A DNA stretch of 7,826 nt from NCBI GenBank assembly GCA_017515355.1, contig JAFWGD010000023.1, positions 1-7,826 on the forward strand, read 5' to 3'. Each line of letters begins with the position of its first letter. Position 1 is the stretch's first letter. This stretch comes from Coriobacteriales bacterium. Its GTDB lineage: Bacteria > Actinomycetota > Coriobacteriia > Coriobacteriales > CADBOM01. The notes under the pieces were generated by a model that searched no databases, was not told the DNA's origin, and saw only the letters and a list, made by a program, of their open reading frames with translations. Shown one piece after another: positions 1 to 6,651 of the stretch. The position numbers and the translations under genes were made by a program.

Positions 1-3000
1 CATCCCAGACCTCGGCAGGCGCTTCCGCAGGGTGCTGCGGAACAACTGCGTCAAGCCAGCCGATGCGCACCTCTACACGGTGATGGGTGCTGCGCTGTTC
101 GCAGGCTCCGAGGACGCGCCTGCGGTCTCCCTCGTCGCGCTCGAGGAACGCATCAGGCATTGCAAGGATCCCGACGACGACCTCGAGCGCCTCGAGCCGC
201 TTTTCGCCAGCGCCGACGAGCTCGATCGGTTCGCCGAGCGCCACGCAAAGCATGTGATGCCGAAGAGGTCGTTCTACGATTACGAGGGCGATGCCTACCT
301 AGGCATCGATGCCGGCTCGACAACGGTCAAGATCGCACTGGTCACAGATGCGGGCGAGTTGGTCTACTCTGCCTACGAGCCTGTAGGTGGCGACACCCTG
401 AAGACGCTCGTGGAGATGCTCGACGACATGCACAAGTCGCTCCCGCGGCTGCCAGGGCGCAAGGAACCGCTGATCGACATCAGATATTCCTGCGTGACCG
501 GATATGGCGAGGACATGATCAAGGCCGCCTTCGGTGTTGATGGGGGAGTGGTCGAGACCACGGCGCATTTGCGCGCCGCGCTTGCTTTCGACAAGGATGT
601 CAGCTTCGTCCTCGACATCGGAGGCCAGGACATGAAGGCCATCTGGGTCAAGGACGGAGTGATCACCGACGCTGTCCTCAATGAGGCCTGCTCTTCGGGT
701 TGCGGCGCATTCATCGGAGGTGCCGCCTACTCGCTGCACACCAATCTCCACCGCTTCTCCGAGCTAGCGCTCAGCGCCGAATCGCCAGTTGAGCTCGGGA
801 CGAAGTGCACCGTCTTTATGACGAGCAGGGTGCGCCACGCTCAGAAGATTGGCGCTTCCACCGCCGACATCGCTGCGGGCATAGCCTACTCGGTGGTTGC
901 CAACGCGCTCTATCGGATCATCGGGCGAAACAGGATCGCCACGATGGGAGACAAGATCATCGTCTCCGGCGGAACGTTCAAGTCCGATGCCGTTCTGGCG
1001 GCTTTCGAGAAGATAAGCGGTGTCGAGGTCATCAGGCCCAACACAGCGCACCTGTCGGGGGCTCTCGGCGCGGCGCTGGTCGCTCGCGATAGGGCGCTTG
1101 CCGCAGTAGCTGATTCCGCCGATGCCACGCTGCCTAAGACTACGCTGCTCGGCGCGGATCGGATCGCATCCCTCGATCCCGCACGCAGTTCGACCGTGTG
1201 CCCAGGATGCTCGAACTCCTGTCGTATCGCCATGCTCAGGTTCGGAGACGGGCGCTTCTACATCAGCGGCAACAAGTGCGATCGTGCCTACGGGGCGTTA
1301 GGGCTTCCCCAGGGCGGCTCACGTTCTGGGCGTGCGCCGAACATCGTCAAGATGCAGCAGGATTTGCTCGCGCGATATGGCACGCAGGAGGGGAGCGGAA
1401 GGCGCGCAGGCTATCGCATCGGCATCCTCAACACGCTCTACGTCTACGACAAGATCGCCTTCTGGCACAAGCTCTTCTCCTCTCTCGGGTTCGGCATAGC
1501 GATATCCACCGAGGGCACCTCGCAGGCCTTGCGTGCCTTGAGCTCCGAATCTATACCGAGCGAAAGCGTCTGCCAGCCGGCCAAGCTGAGCCATGAGCGC
1601 CTATATGATCTGATCGATCAGGGCGCCGACGCGGTGTTCGCGCCGAGTTTCGGCAGGTTCACGAGCTGTGCCGTTGCCAGCGGCTACGCGAAGGTTCTGG
1701 AGAGCAACGCGCCAGCGCTGGAGCAAGGGCGTGTGCGCATCTTCACGCCCGAGCTGCTCGCCAGCGATCCCTCAGACCTGTTCAACGATGTCGCGTTGCC
1801 CGATCAAGGGATAGCCAACCTAAGCGTCGCGGTGCGCGAGCAATTCGAGGAAGCGGTCTCCGAGATCGTCGATGCGCTTGGTGCGCCTCCGCTCGAGCCT
1901 GAAGAGTTCGATGCTGCGCTCGATGCGGCATGGGACGAGTACGGCGCCTGCGAACGAAAGCTCGTGGAGGGCGCGAATCTGGCGAAGTCCTGGGTCGCCG
2001 CCAGCCCCAAGCGCCACGGAATCATCCTTGCTGGCAGGCCCTACCATGTTGACCCCATGATGCTGCATGGCATTGACGAGATATTGGTTGACCTGGGATT
2101 TGCTGTGGTGCCGGCTGCGGGCATCGCCAAGTGGGGGAGCATTCGTCCCGACGGCGCTCAAGATGAGTGGGTGCACGCGAATCGCCACGAAGGGATCGCG
2201 AGTTGGGTTCTGGAACACCCCGATTTCGACGCGGTTTTTCTGCGCTCGTTCGGATGCGGGTTCGATGCGGTGAGCCTCGACATCGCCTGCGACAGGCTCT
2301 CCAAGGCACATAGGCCCTATGCGGTCCTCAAGATCGATGACATCGTCGACATCGCGCACGTGCGGATCCGTTTGCGCACCCTTGCCGAATCGATTGAATC
2401 CCGCGAGCTGGAATCCGAATCCTTCAACGAAAAGGGTTGCGCGGAGAAGGAGACCCTGCCGACCGAAACCACTCGCAGCCATAGCGCAGCGCTCGCAATG
2501 GAAGGTGGGCTCGGGCACGATGACCTCGATGCCGCGCGCAGCAACATCCCTAGCGACCTATGCTTCACCTCCGCCGTTCTAATGGCCCGAACGATTCGCG
2601 TGGCGAAGGAAGCTCCGGCTATCTCGTGCGTCAAGGTGCCCAAGATCTGCCAGGGCTGCCTCGTCGATTCGCTGCCGATGTTCGTCAAGAAGGCGCTTGG
2701 AAGGTCGATCGAGATCCAATGGTGCGAGGACTGGCCTGGCGAGCTCCCGAGTTCAGCATCCTCGTCCGACTCGAACGACCCAGCCGCACCGTTGCGGATA
2801 GGGCTCGTAGGGAATCCGCTGCTCGTCTTCGATGAGTACATGAACGACCATATCGTCGAGAAGCTCGCGGACTTCGGATGCGAATGCGTGATGCCTTGCC
2901 CGGAGAGGCTCTACGTCGACGACGTGCGCTATATCGACGTGCTCGAGGACTTCCGCGCCAAGCGCGTCGACCATGTCATCTACCTGCAGAGCTTCTGCTG

Positions 3001-3469
3001 CCTCAAAGGCCATGTTCAGGCGCGCGGAGCGCTTCACGAGCTTGCACGACTCTTTCCCGATCTGCCCATCACCGTGATCGACTACGATCCGGAAGCCTCT
3101 GCCCTTAGCCGCGAGAATCGCGTGAGGCTGGCAATCGAGGCTGCCCACGCGAGGCGCCCGCAGGCAAAGATCAACCCGACGGTTCACAGGAAGTCGCTCT
3201 CTTGGCTCGGCTGGGCGCTCGATGCCGTGGAACAGGGGAGCCTTGAGTTGCTGCGCGATGCCAGCTCATGCGAGACAAGCGGAAAGGCCGCGCTCGCATA
3301 CGTAGCAGAGGATTTTGCGGTAGCGAATCGCAGGTTCGGCAGCCCCGAGGATCTGCTTGCCGCGCTAAGGGAAAGGCGCAGCGCCGTGGCCGAATCCGAT
3401 GAGCGCGATGAACGCTCGCTCGCGGTCCTCGAAGCTGCGATCGTCGAGATGGAAGCCCTCTCGAAGTAA
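1..3469 (+). CDS. Acyl-CoA dehydratase activase-related giant protein (tandem ASKHA + DUF2229), 5' partial
   Basis: The reading frame is open from position 2 to the TAA at 3467-3469, giving 1155 visible residues, so the true start lies upstream; the family is usually about 1400 residues. Visible order: the tail of a first ASKHA ATPase domain (to about 112); a complete second ASKHA domain with phosphate-1 DAGSTT (308-325), phosphate-2 DIGGQD (614-631) and adenosine motif VSGGT (962-976); a Cys cluster C-x2-C-x3-C-x18-C (1199-1279); a DUF2229 region from about 1412 with GRPYH at 2033-2047; and a C-terminal HgdB-like part from about 2792. Two cysteines at 689-691 and 806-808 sit 39 residues apart, as do the [4Fe-4S] ligands of the activator HgdC. 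Family knowledge: such activases hydrolyse ATP to push an electron to a 2-hydroxyacyl-CoA dehydratase or double-cubane protein. The partner and substrate here are unknown. The protein is cytoplasmic, with no signal peptide or membrane segment in the visible part. Confidence 0.9.
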   Translation, partial: IPDLGRRFRRVLRNNCVKPADAHLYTVMGAALFAGSEDAPAVSLVALEERIRHCKDPDDDLERLEPLFASADELDRFAERHAKHVMPKRSFYDYEGDAYLGIDAGSTTVKIALVTDAGELVYSAYEPVGGDTLKTLVEMLDDMHKSLPRLPGRKEPLIDIRYSCVTGYGEDMIKAAFGVDGGVVETTAHLRAALAFDKDVSFVLDIGGQDMKAIWVKDGVITDAVLNEACSSGCGAFIGGAAYSLHTNLHRFSELALSAESPVELGTKCTVFMTSRVRHAQKIGASTADIAAGIAYSVVANALYRIIGRNRIATMGDKIIVSGGTFKSDAVLAAFEKISGVEVIRPNTAHLSGALGAALVARDRALAAVADSADATLPKTTLLGADRIASLDPARSSTVCPGCSNSCRIAMLRFGDGRFYISGNKCDRAYGALGLPQGGSRSGRAPNIVKMQQDLLARYGTQEGSGRRAGYRIGILNTLYVYDKIAFWHKLFSSLGFGIAISTEGTSQALRALSSESIPSESVCQPAKLSHERLYDLIDQGADAVFAPSFGRFTSCAVASGYAKVLESNAPALEQGRVRIFTPELLASDPSDLFNDVALPDQGIANLSVAVREQFEEAVSEIVDALGAPPLEPEEFDAALDAAWDEYGACERKLVEGANLAKSWVAASPKRHGIILAGRPYHVDPMMLHGIDEILVDLGFAVVPAAGIAKWGSIRPDGAQDEWVHANRHEGIASWVLEHPDFDAVFLRSFGCGFDAVSLDIACDRLSKAHRPYAVLKIDDIVDIAHVRIRLRTLAESIESRELESESFNEKGCAEKETLPTETTRSHSAALAMEGGLGHDDLDAARSNIPSDLCFTSAVLMARTIRVAKEAPAISCVKVPKICQGCLVDSLPMFVKKALGRSIEIQWCEDWPGELPSSASSSDSNDPAAPLRIGLVGNPLLVFDEYMNDHIVEKLADFGCECVMPCPERLYVDDVRYIDVLEDFRAKRVDHVIYLQSFCCLKGHVQARGALHELARLFPDLPITVIDYDPEASALSRENRVRLAIEAAHARRPQAKINPTVHRKSLSWLGWALDAVEQGSLELLRDASSCETSGKAALAYVAEDFAVANRRFGSPEDLLAALRERRSAVAESDERDERSLAVLEAAIVEMEALSK

Positions 3470-3494
3470 CGTCGCGCCTATTCCGAACGAGGCT

Positions 3495-3524
3495 TTCAGG
3501 GCCGATTCAGGTTCGCTTTCTAAT
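3495..3524 (+). promoter_or_regulatory. Candidate promoter with 11-bp-period direct repeat, upstream of the lipoprotein gene
   Basis: TCTAAT at 3519-3524 matches the -10 consensus at five of six bases. TTCAGG at 3495-3500 would be a weak -35 (three of six) at an 18-bp spacing. TTCAGG recurs exactly at 3506-3511, so the two copies are 11 bp apart, one helical turn, and the first overlaps the -35. Direct repeats of this period overlapping the -35 are the layout used by OmpR/PhoB-type response regulators at activated promoters. The promoter is supported only by these matches, and the regulator is an inference. Confidence 0.33.
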
Positions 3525-3552
3525 CTGTTCCCATGAAACCGATGGGCAGAAT

Positions 3553-3557
3553 AGGAG
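3553..3557 (+). promoter_or_regulatory. Ribosome binding site for the lipoprotein gene
   Basis: AGGAG lies 7 nt before the ATG at 3565. This fixes that ATG as the start and agrees with the signal peptide that begins there. Confidence 0.75.
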
Positions 3558-3564
3558 CAGAAAC

Positions 3565-4914
3565 ATGAAACAGGAGAATCTCAGGCGTAACGGAATCTTG
3601 CGCGGGCTGACAGCCGTGGCTCTGAGCGGCGCGCTGGCCTTGAGCCTATGCGCTTGCATGGCTGAAACATCCTCCAGCGCAGGTGGCGAATCAGGTCATA
3701 GCACGTCTCTTTCCAGCGTAACAGGCACGTTCATCAGCGCCAGCGACATATTCACCGACAGAGATCTCGAGCAGACGGCGGACCTTTCCGCCGCGACTAC
3801 GATCGCGCTGACCAACGGCGAGGATGCGACCATCACTGAGGAGGGCGTCTATCTGATCAGCGGGTCGGCGAAGGATTGCACGATCATCGTCGAGGCCGAC
3901 GACAGCGCCAAGGTGCAGCTCGTTCTCGATGGCGTGAGCATCGAGAACGCCGACATGCCGGCGATCTACGTGAAATCGGCAGACAAGGTCTTCATCACCA
4001 CTACCGAGGGATCGAGCAACTCGCTTGTCGCTACAGGCGACTTCGCAACCGATGGCGACACCAACCTCGATGCGGTTATCTTCTCGAAGGACGATCTTAC
4101 CCTCAACGGTCTCGGTAGCCTTTCGATCGAGTCGAGTGCCAACGGACTCAGCTGCAAGGATGACCTCAAGGTCACTGGTGGCACGTATTCGATCACGAGC
4201 GCAGAGGATGGCATGGAGGCTCACGATTCGATCGCGATAGCAGGCGGAGAATTCACGATCGGCAGTTCGAAGGATGCCATTCATAGCGAGGATGACGAGG
4301 ACGACACCGTAGGATACATCTACATCGGCGGAGGCACCTTCAAGATCGATGCGGAAGATGACGGCATCCAGGCAACGACCTTCATGCAGATCGACGGGGG
4401 AAGCTTCGAGATCGACGCAGTTGAGGCCATCGAGGGCACATACGTGCAGATCAACGCCGGCACGTTCGCTATCAGCGCCTCCGACGACGGGATCAACGCG
4501 ACCGACAAGTCAGCCAGCTTCGCAGCTAGCAACGGGATCTGCATAGAGATCACCGGCGGAGAGATCTCGATCTCCATGGCCCAAGGCGACACCGATGCGG
4601 TAGATTCCAACGGCGACATCCTCAGCAGCGGCGGCACCATCGATATCACGGCGCAGTCTCCCTTCGACTACGTTGGCACCGGCGAGCTGTCTGGTGGAAC
4701 CGTCACCGTCAACGGACAGCAGGTCACCCAGCTCTCCAACCAGATGATGGGCGGCATGGGCGGAATGCAAGGCGGGGAGATGGGTGACGCGCCCAATGCT
4801 AGCACGGGCACCCCGCCCAGTGGAAACGCGGGCGAAGCTCCCGATGGGAACATGGGCACCCCGCCAAGTGGTGACATGGGCGGCGGACCTGGGAAGGGAA
4901 GGCAAGGCCAATAG
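3565..4914 (+). CDS. Cthe_2159-type (DUF4353) beta-helix lipoprotein with Gly/Met/Pro-rich tail
   Basis: This is a 449-residue surface lipoprotein. The N-terminus has basic residues, a hydrophobic stretch (about 14-28) and a lipobox ending LCAC, with Cys31 the likely lipidated residue, followed by a Ser/Gly-rich spacer. From about residue 60 a family-typical entry region leads into repeating beta-helix coils. Several coils carry acidic turns (EDGM, KDAI, DDGI, VEAI, DDGI) about 20-25 residues apart, at roughly 4200-4500. The founding member, Cthe_2159 of Clostridium thermocellum, is a calcium-containing beta-helix that binds cellulose and acidic sugars, so surface carbohydrate binding is the best guess; ligand and enzymatic activity are unknown. 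The last 57 residues (from 4741) are Gly, Met, Pro and Asn rich with an internal repeat and look unstructured. The gene is monocistronic by layout: its own candidate promoter precedes it and a hairpin terminator follows. Confidence 0.88.
   Translation: MKQENLRRNGILRGLTAVALSGALALSLCACMAETSSSAGGESGHSTSLSSVTGTFISASDIFTDRDLEQTADLSAATTIALTNGEDATITEEGVYLISGSAKDCTIIVEADDSAKVQLVLDGVSIENADMPAIYVKSADKVFITTTEGSSNSLVATGDFATDGDTNLDAVIFSKDDLTLNGLGSLSIESSANGLSCKDDLKVTGGTYSITSAEDGMEAHDSIAIAGGEFTIGSSKDAIHSEDDEDDTVGYIYIGGGTFKIDAEDDGIQATTFMQIDGGSFEIDAVEAIEGTYVQINAGTFAISASDDGINATDKSASFAASNGICIEITGGEISISMAQGDTDAVDSNGDILSSGGTIDITAQSPFDYVGTGELSGGTVTVNGQQVTQLSNQMMGGMGGMQGGEMGDAPNASTGTPPSGNAGEAPDGNMGTPPSGDMGGGPGKGRQGQ
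4806..4871 (+). repeat. Imperfect direct repeat encoding the GTPPSG units of the lipoprotein tail
   Basis: An 18-bp unit at 4806-4823 recurs at 4854-4871 with one mismatch, 48 bp (16 codons) apart and in frame. Each copy encodes GTPPSG, and a related GEAPDG unit lies between them. This fits expansion of a low-complexity tail by in-frame duplication. Confidence 0.7.
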
Positions 4915-4940
4915 GATTCGATCGGGGGAATCGCGGAGTC

Positions 4941-4977
4941 AAGCCGCTGGAGCGTATGGGGCGCTTCGGCGGCTTTT
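4941..4977 (+). terminator. Intrinsic terminator downstream of the lipoprotein gene
   Basis: The arms 4941-4954 and 4962-4975 pair over 14 bp (two G-T wobbles) around a 7-nt loop, and the right arm runs into TTTT at 4974-4977. It starts 26 nt after the lipoprotein stop. It also ends 2 bp beyond the stop codon of the convergent AAA+ gene; read on the minus strand the hairpin is intact but is followed only by CTTGAC, so termination in that direction should be weaker. Confidence 0.7.
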
Positions 4978-4979
4978 CG

Positions 4980-6377
4980 CTACCAACCCTCGATGTCGGA
5001 GGCTTCGATCGTGCCGAGGATGTCCTTGTTGCCGCGTGCCTCCTCGAGACCGACGACGCGCGTCGCGTGGTTTGCGATTGCGCGCTCGAGGAAGTTGCGG
5101 ATGTCGCGTGCGTTAGCGAAGTTATCGGGCTTGTTCGCAACGCGCTCCCTGATCAGCTTGCGGGCCTTGCGCTCGGCAGTTTTCGAGAGCTGGTACTCGC
5201 GTTGCGCAAGGTTCTGGTGAAGTATGGCGATGAGCTCGTCGGCAGAGTAGTCGTCGAAGTAGATGAAGTTGCTGAAGCGCGAGCGCAGGCCGGGGTTCGA
5301 GTCGAGGAACTTCTCCATGAGGTCGGTGTAGCCAGCGACTATCACGACGAGGTCGTCGCGGTGGTCCTCCATCGCCTTGAGCAGCGTCTCGACGGCCTCT
5401 TGGCCGAAGTCGCCCTCGCTCTTGTTGACGTTGAGAGCGTAGGCCTCGTCGATGAAGAGCACTCCGCCGAGCGACTCCTCGACTACCTCCTGAACGCGCG
5501 TCGCGGTCTGGCCGATGAAGCCGCGCACGAGACCTGAGCGGTCAACCTCCACGAGCTGGCCCTTGCGCAGGACCCCGAGGTAGTGGTAGATCTCCGCGAG
5601 CTTGCGGGCGACCGTGGTCTTGCCGGTACCAGGATTGCCCGAGAATACCATGTGCTTCGAGATGTCGGCAGTCTTCATGCCGAGCTCCTGGCGCATCTGC
5701 TGCACTTGTATGAGGTTGACCAGGTCGTGCACCTGCTCCTTGACCGCCTCCAGCCCGACGAGCGCGTCGAGCTCGGCAAGCAGCTCTTCGAGCTTGGCCT
5801 GCTTCTCCTCGGCCGACTCCTGGTCCTTCGCGACCGGCTCGATCACACGGTAATGCTTCTGCGTGCCCGCGTACCAGACGGTGTACTCCTTGATGAACTT
5901 CTCCATGCGCTCGATGAAGGAGGTGAACCTTCGCATGGCGTAGTCGCTGACGTCCTTCTCGCGCGAGGCGAGGATCGTCTGGCCGAAGAGCTTGAAGGTG
6001 TCGTAGAAGACCATCGACGTCTGGCCCTTGAAAAGGCTGGTGTCGATCTTCTTGCCCGCATCCGCGAGCACCGTGTACTTCAGCGATTGCGGTATCTCGC
6101 TCGTGAAGGAGAGGGGCACCTTGCGGTGGTTCATGATCTGGTTGAGCAAACGATCGTCGTCAGGCTGGCCCATGCAATCGCGGATCATCTCCGCCTCGGC
6201 CTTCTTGACGTAGCCTCCCGATTCCACAAGGATGTTGCCGAAGGAGACGAGCTCGTCTCTGAGCATCTCCTTGAGCGTCAGCCGCTCATTGCGCACCTTG
6301 CCGACGTTTGCGCGCTGGATCGCGACGCAGATGTCATCGGCGGCGGCAAGCAATCCTTGCAGATCGAGTTGTTCCAT
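4980..6377 (-). CDS. CbbX/SpoVK-type AAA+ ATPase with helical N-terminal domain
   Basis: This is a 465-residue cytoplasmic ATPase starting at the ATG at 6377-6375, chosen over an in-frame TTG 11 codons upstream because a GGAGGG Shine-Dalgarno precedes the ATG. The C-terminal half is a complete AAA+ module: Walker A GNPGTGKTT (residues 247-255), a pore-loop region near GFIG (286-289), Walker B ending LFIDEA (D310, E311), sensor 1 in VAGYTD (347-352), arginine-finger candidates in LRSRF (R365, R367), and a sensor 2 arginine near R424 in NARDIRNF. This signature places it with CbbX, SpoVK and EccA ATPases. Residues 1-180 are helical with two segments that loosely recall TerB-like helices, followed by a charged coiled stretch (about 188-207). 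No rubisco, ESX or sporulation gene is present, so the client is unknown. All catalytic motifs look intact, so it should be active. It converges with the lipoprotein gene and diverges from the methyltransferase gene. Confidence 0.88.
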   Translation of the reverse strand: MEQLDLQGLLAAADDICVAIQRANVGKVRNERLTLKEMLRDELVSFGNILVESGGYVKKAEAEMIRDCMGQPDDDRLLNQIMNHRKVPLSFTSEIPQSLKYTVLADAGKKIDTSLFKGQTSMVFYDTFKLFGQTILASREKDVSDYAMRRFTSFIERMEKFIKEYTVWYAGTQKHYRVIEPVAKDQESAEEKQAKLEELLAELDALVGLEAVKEQVHDLVNLIQVQQMRQELGMKTADISKHMVFSGNPGTGKTTVARKLAEIYHYLGVLRKGQLVEVDRSGLVRGFIGQTATRVQEVVEESLGGVLFIDEAYALNVNKSEGDFGQEAVETLLKAMEDHRDDLVVIVAGYTDLMEKFLDSNPGLRSRFSNFIYFDDYSADELIAILHQNLAQREYQLSKTAERKARKLIRERVANKPDNFANARDIRNFLERAIANHATRVVGLEEARGNKDILGTIEASDIEGW

Positions 6378-6386
6378 TGGGCGGTG

Positions 6387-6392
6387 CCCTCC
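6387..6392 (-). promoter_or_regulatory. Ribosome binding site that decides the AAA+ start
   Basis: On the minus strand GGAGGG lies 9 nt before the ATG at 6377-6375. The alternative TTG at 6410 has no comparable site and sits inside a hairpin loop, so the ATG is preferred. Confidence 0.7.
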
Positions 6393-6399
6393 ACAGATT

Positions 6400-6416
6400 C
6401 GCCGCAGCAAGCGGCG
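6400..6416 (-). promoter_or_regulatory. Perfect hairpin in the presumed leader of the AAA+ gene
   Basis: CGCCGC (6400-6405) and GCGGCG (6411-6416) pair perfectly around the 5-nt loop at 6406-6410. It lies 7 nt before the Shine-Dalgarno of the AAA+ gene in the direction of its transcription. With no T run on the minus strand it is not a terminator; an effect on mRNA stability or ribosome access is possible but unproven. Confidence 0.4.
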
Positions 6417-6452
6417 CTTTCGAAATCTCTATCAGTTTCCCACAAAACCCAA

Positions 6453-6489
6453 TGATACTCCTAGGGGAGCGCGATTATCACCCATTATC
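6453..6489. promoter_or_regulatory. Operator-like cluster: nested inverted repeat plus ATTATC direct repeat
   Basis: TGATA (6453-6457) is the reverse complement of TATCA (6476-6480). Inside it CTCC (6458-6461) and GGAG (6466-6469) pair around TAGG. ATTATC occurs twice at a 10-bp period, at 6474-6479 and 6484-6489; on the minus strand these read GATAAT and could serve either as -10 elements or as parts of a regulator site. GATAAT hexamers are also the building block of Fur boxes, but the 4-bp gap here does not fit the classical arrangement. The site lies about 75-110 bp before the AAA+ start codon. Confidence 0.3.
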
Positions 6490-6564
6490 TTAGGTCGGTG
6501 GGGGGCGACCGCGCTTGCATACGGCGCACTTTGCCACTGGCTTGCAGCGTCGCGAATATGAATG

Positions 6565-6599
6565 TACACAATTCCAGATTATGTGTAAGAATACTGGAA
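6565..6599 (+). promoter_or_regulatory. Two interleaved 6-bp inverted repeats upstream of the methyltransferase gene
   Basis: TACACA (6565-6570) pairs with TGTGTA (6582-6587), and TTCCAG (6572-6577) pairs with CTGGAA (6594-6599). The arms alternate A-B-A'-B', so as RNA they could form an H-type pseudoknot and as DNA they could be overlapping operators. A weak promoter, TGTACA (6563-6568) with TGTAAGAAT ending at 6592 (18-bp spacing, extended -10 type), overlaps the same bases. An alternative upstream promoter uses TTGCCA (6531-6536). All four arms are exact, but 6-bp repeats arise by chance at about this density. Confidence 0.3.
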
Positions 6600-6637
6600 A
6601 GCCGTTGATTCGGCGCAAGTTTATACGCATAGTTGCC

Positions 6638-6643
6638 AAAGGT
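6638..6643 (+). promoter_or_regulatory. Weak ribosome binding site for a GTG start
   Basis: AAAGGT ends 8 nt before the GTG at 6652. An in-frame TAA at 6643-6645 rules out any earlier start, so GTG at 6652 is the first possible start codon; no ATG appears in frame until about residue 99, inside the membrane region. Confidence 0.5.
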
Positions 6644-6651
6644 AATCGGAA

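Noticed and set aside
32..34. GTG as the start of the giant activase
   Set aside because: The frame stays open to the window edge and the ten residues before it continue the end of the first ASKHA domain, so the gene begins upstream.
3484..3515. CGAAC/GTTCG inverted repeat after the activase as a terminator or actinobacterial SOS box
   Set aside because: The arms are only 5 bp with a 22-nt loop and no proper T run; an SOS box needs the half-sites about 4 bp apart.
4980..6377. Calling the AAA+ protein CbbX (rubisco activase) or EccA
   Set aside because: There is no rubisco or ESX gene in the window, and the N-terminal domain differs from the short CbbX lead and from the EccA TPR domain.
5583..6455. 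A 290-residue open frame on the plus strand opposite the AAA+ gene
   Set aside because: It is antisense to a gene with full AAA+ motifs, is dominated by Leu/Arg/Val/Glu/Asp typical of a high-G+C antisense frame, and shows no domain of its own.
6491..6510. DtxR/IdeR-like half site (TTAGGT)
   Set aside because: Only one half site is seen and the partner half is absent at the required spacing.
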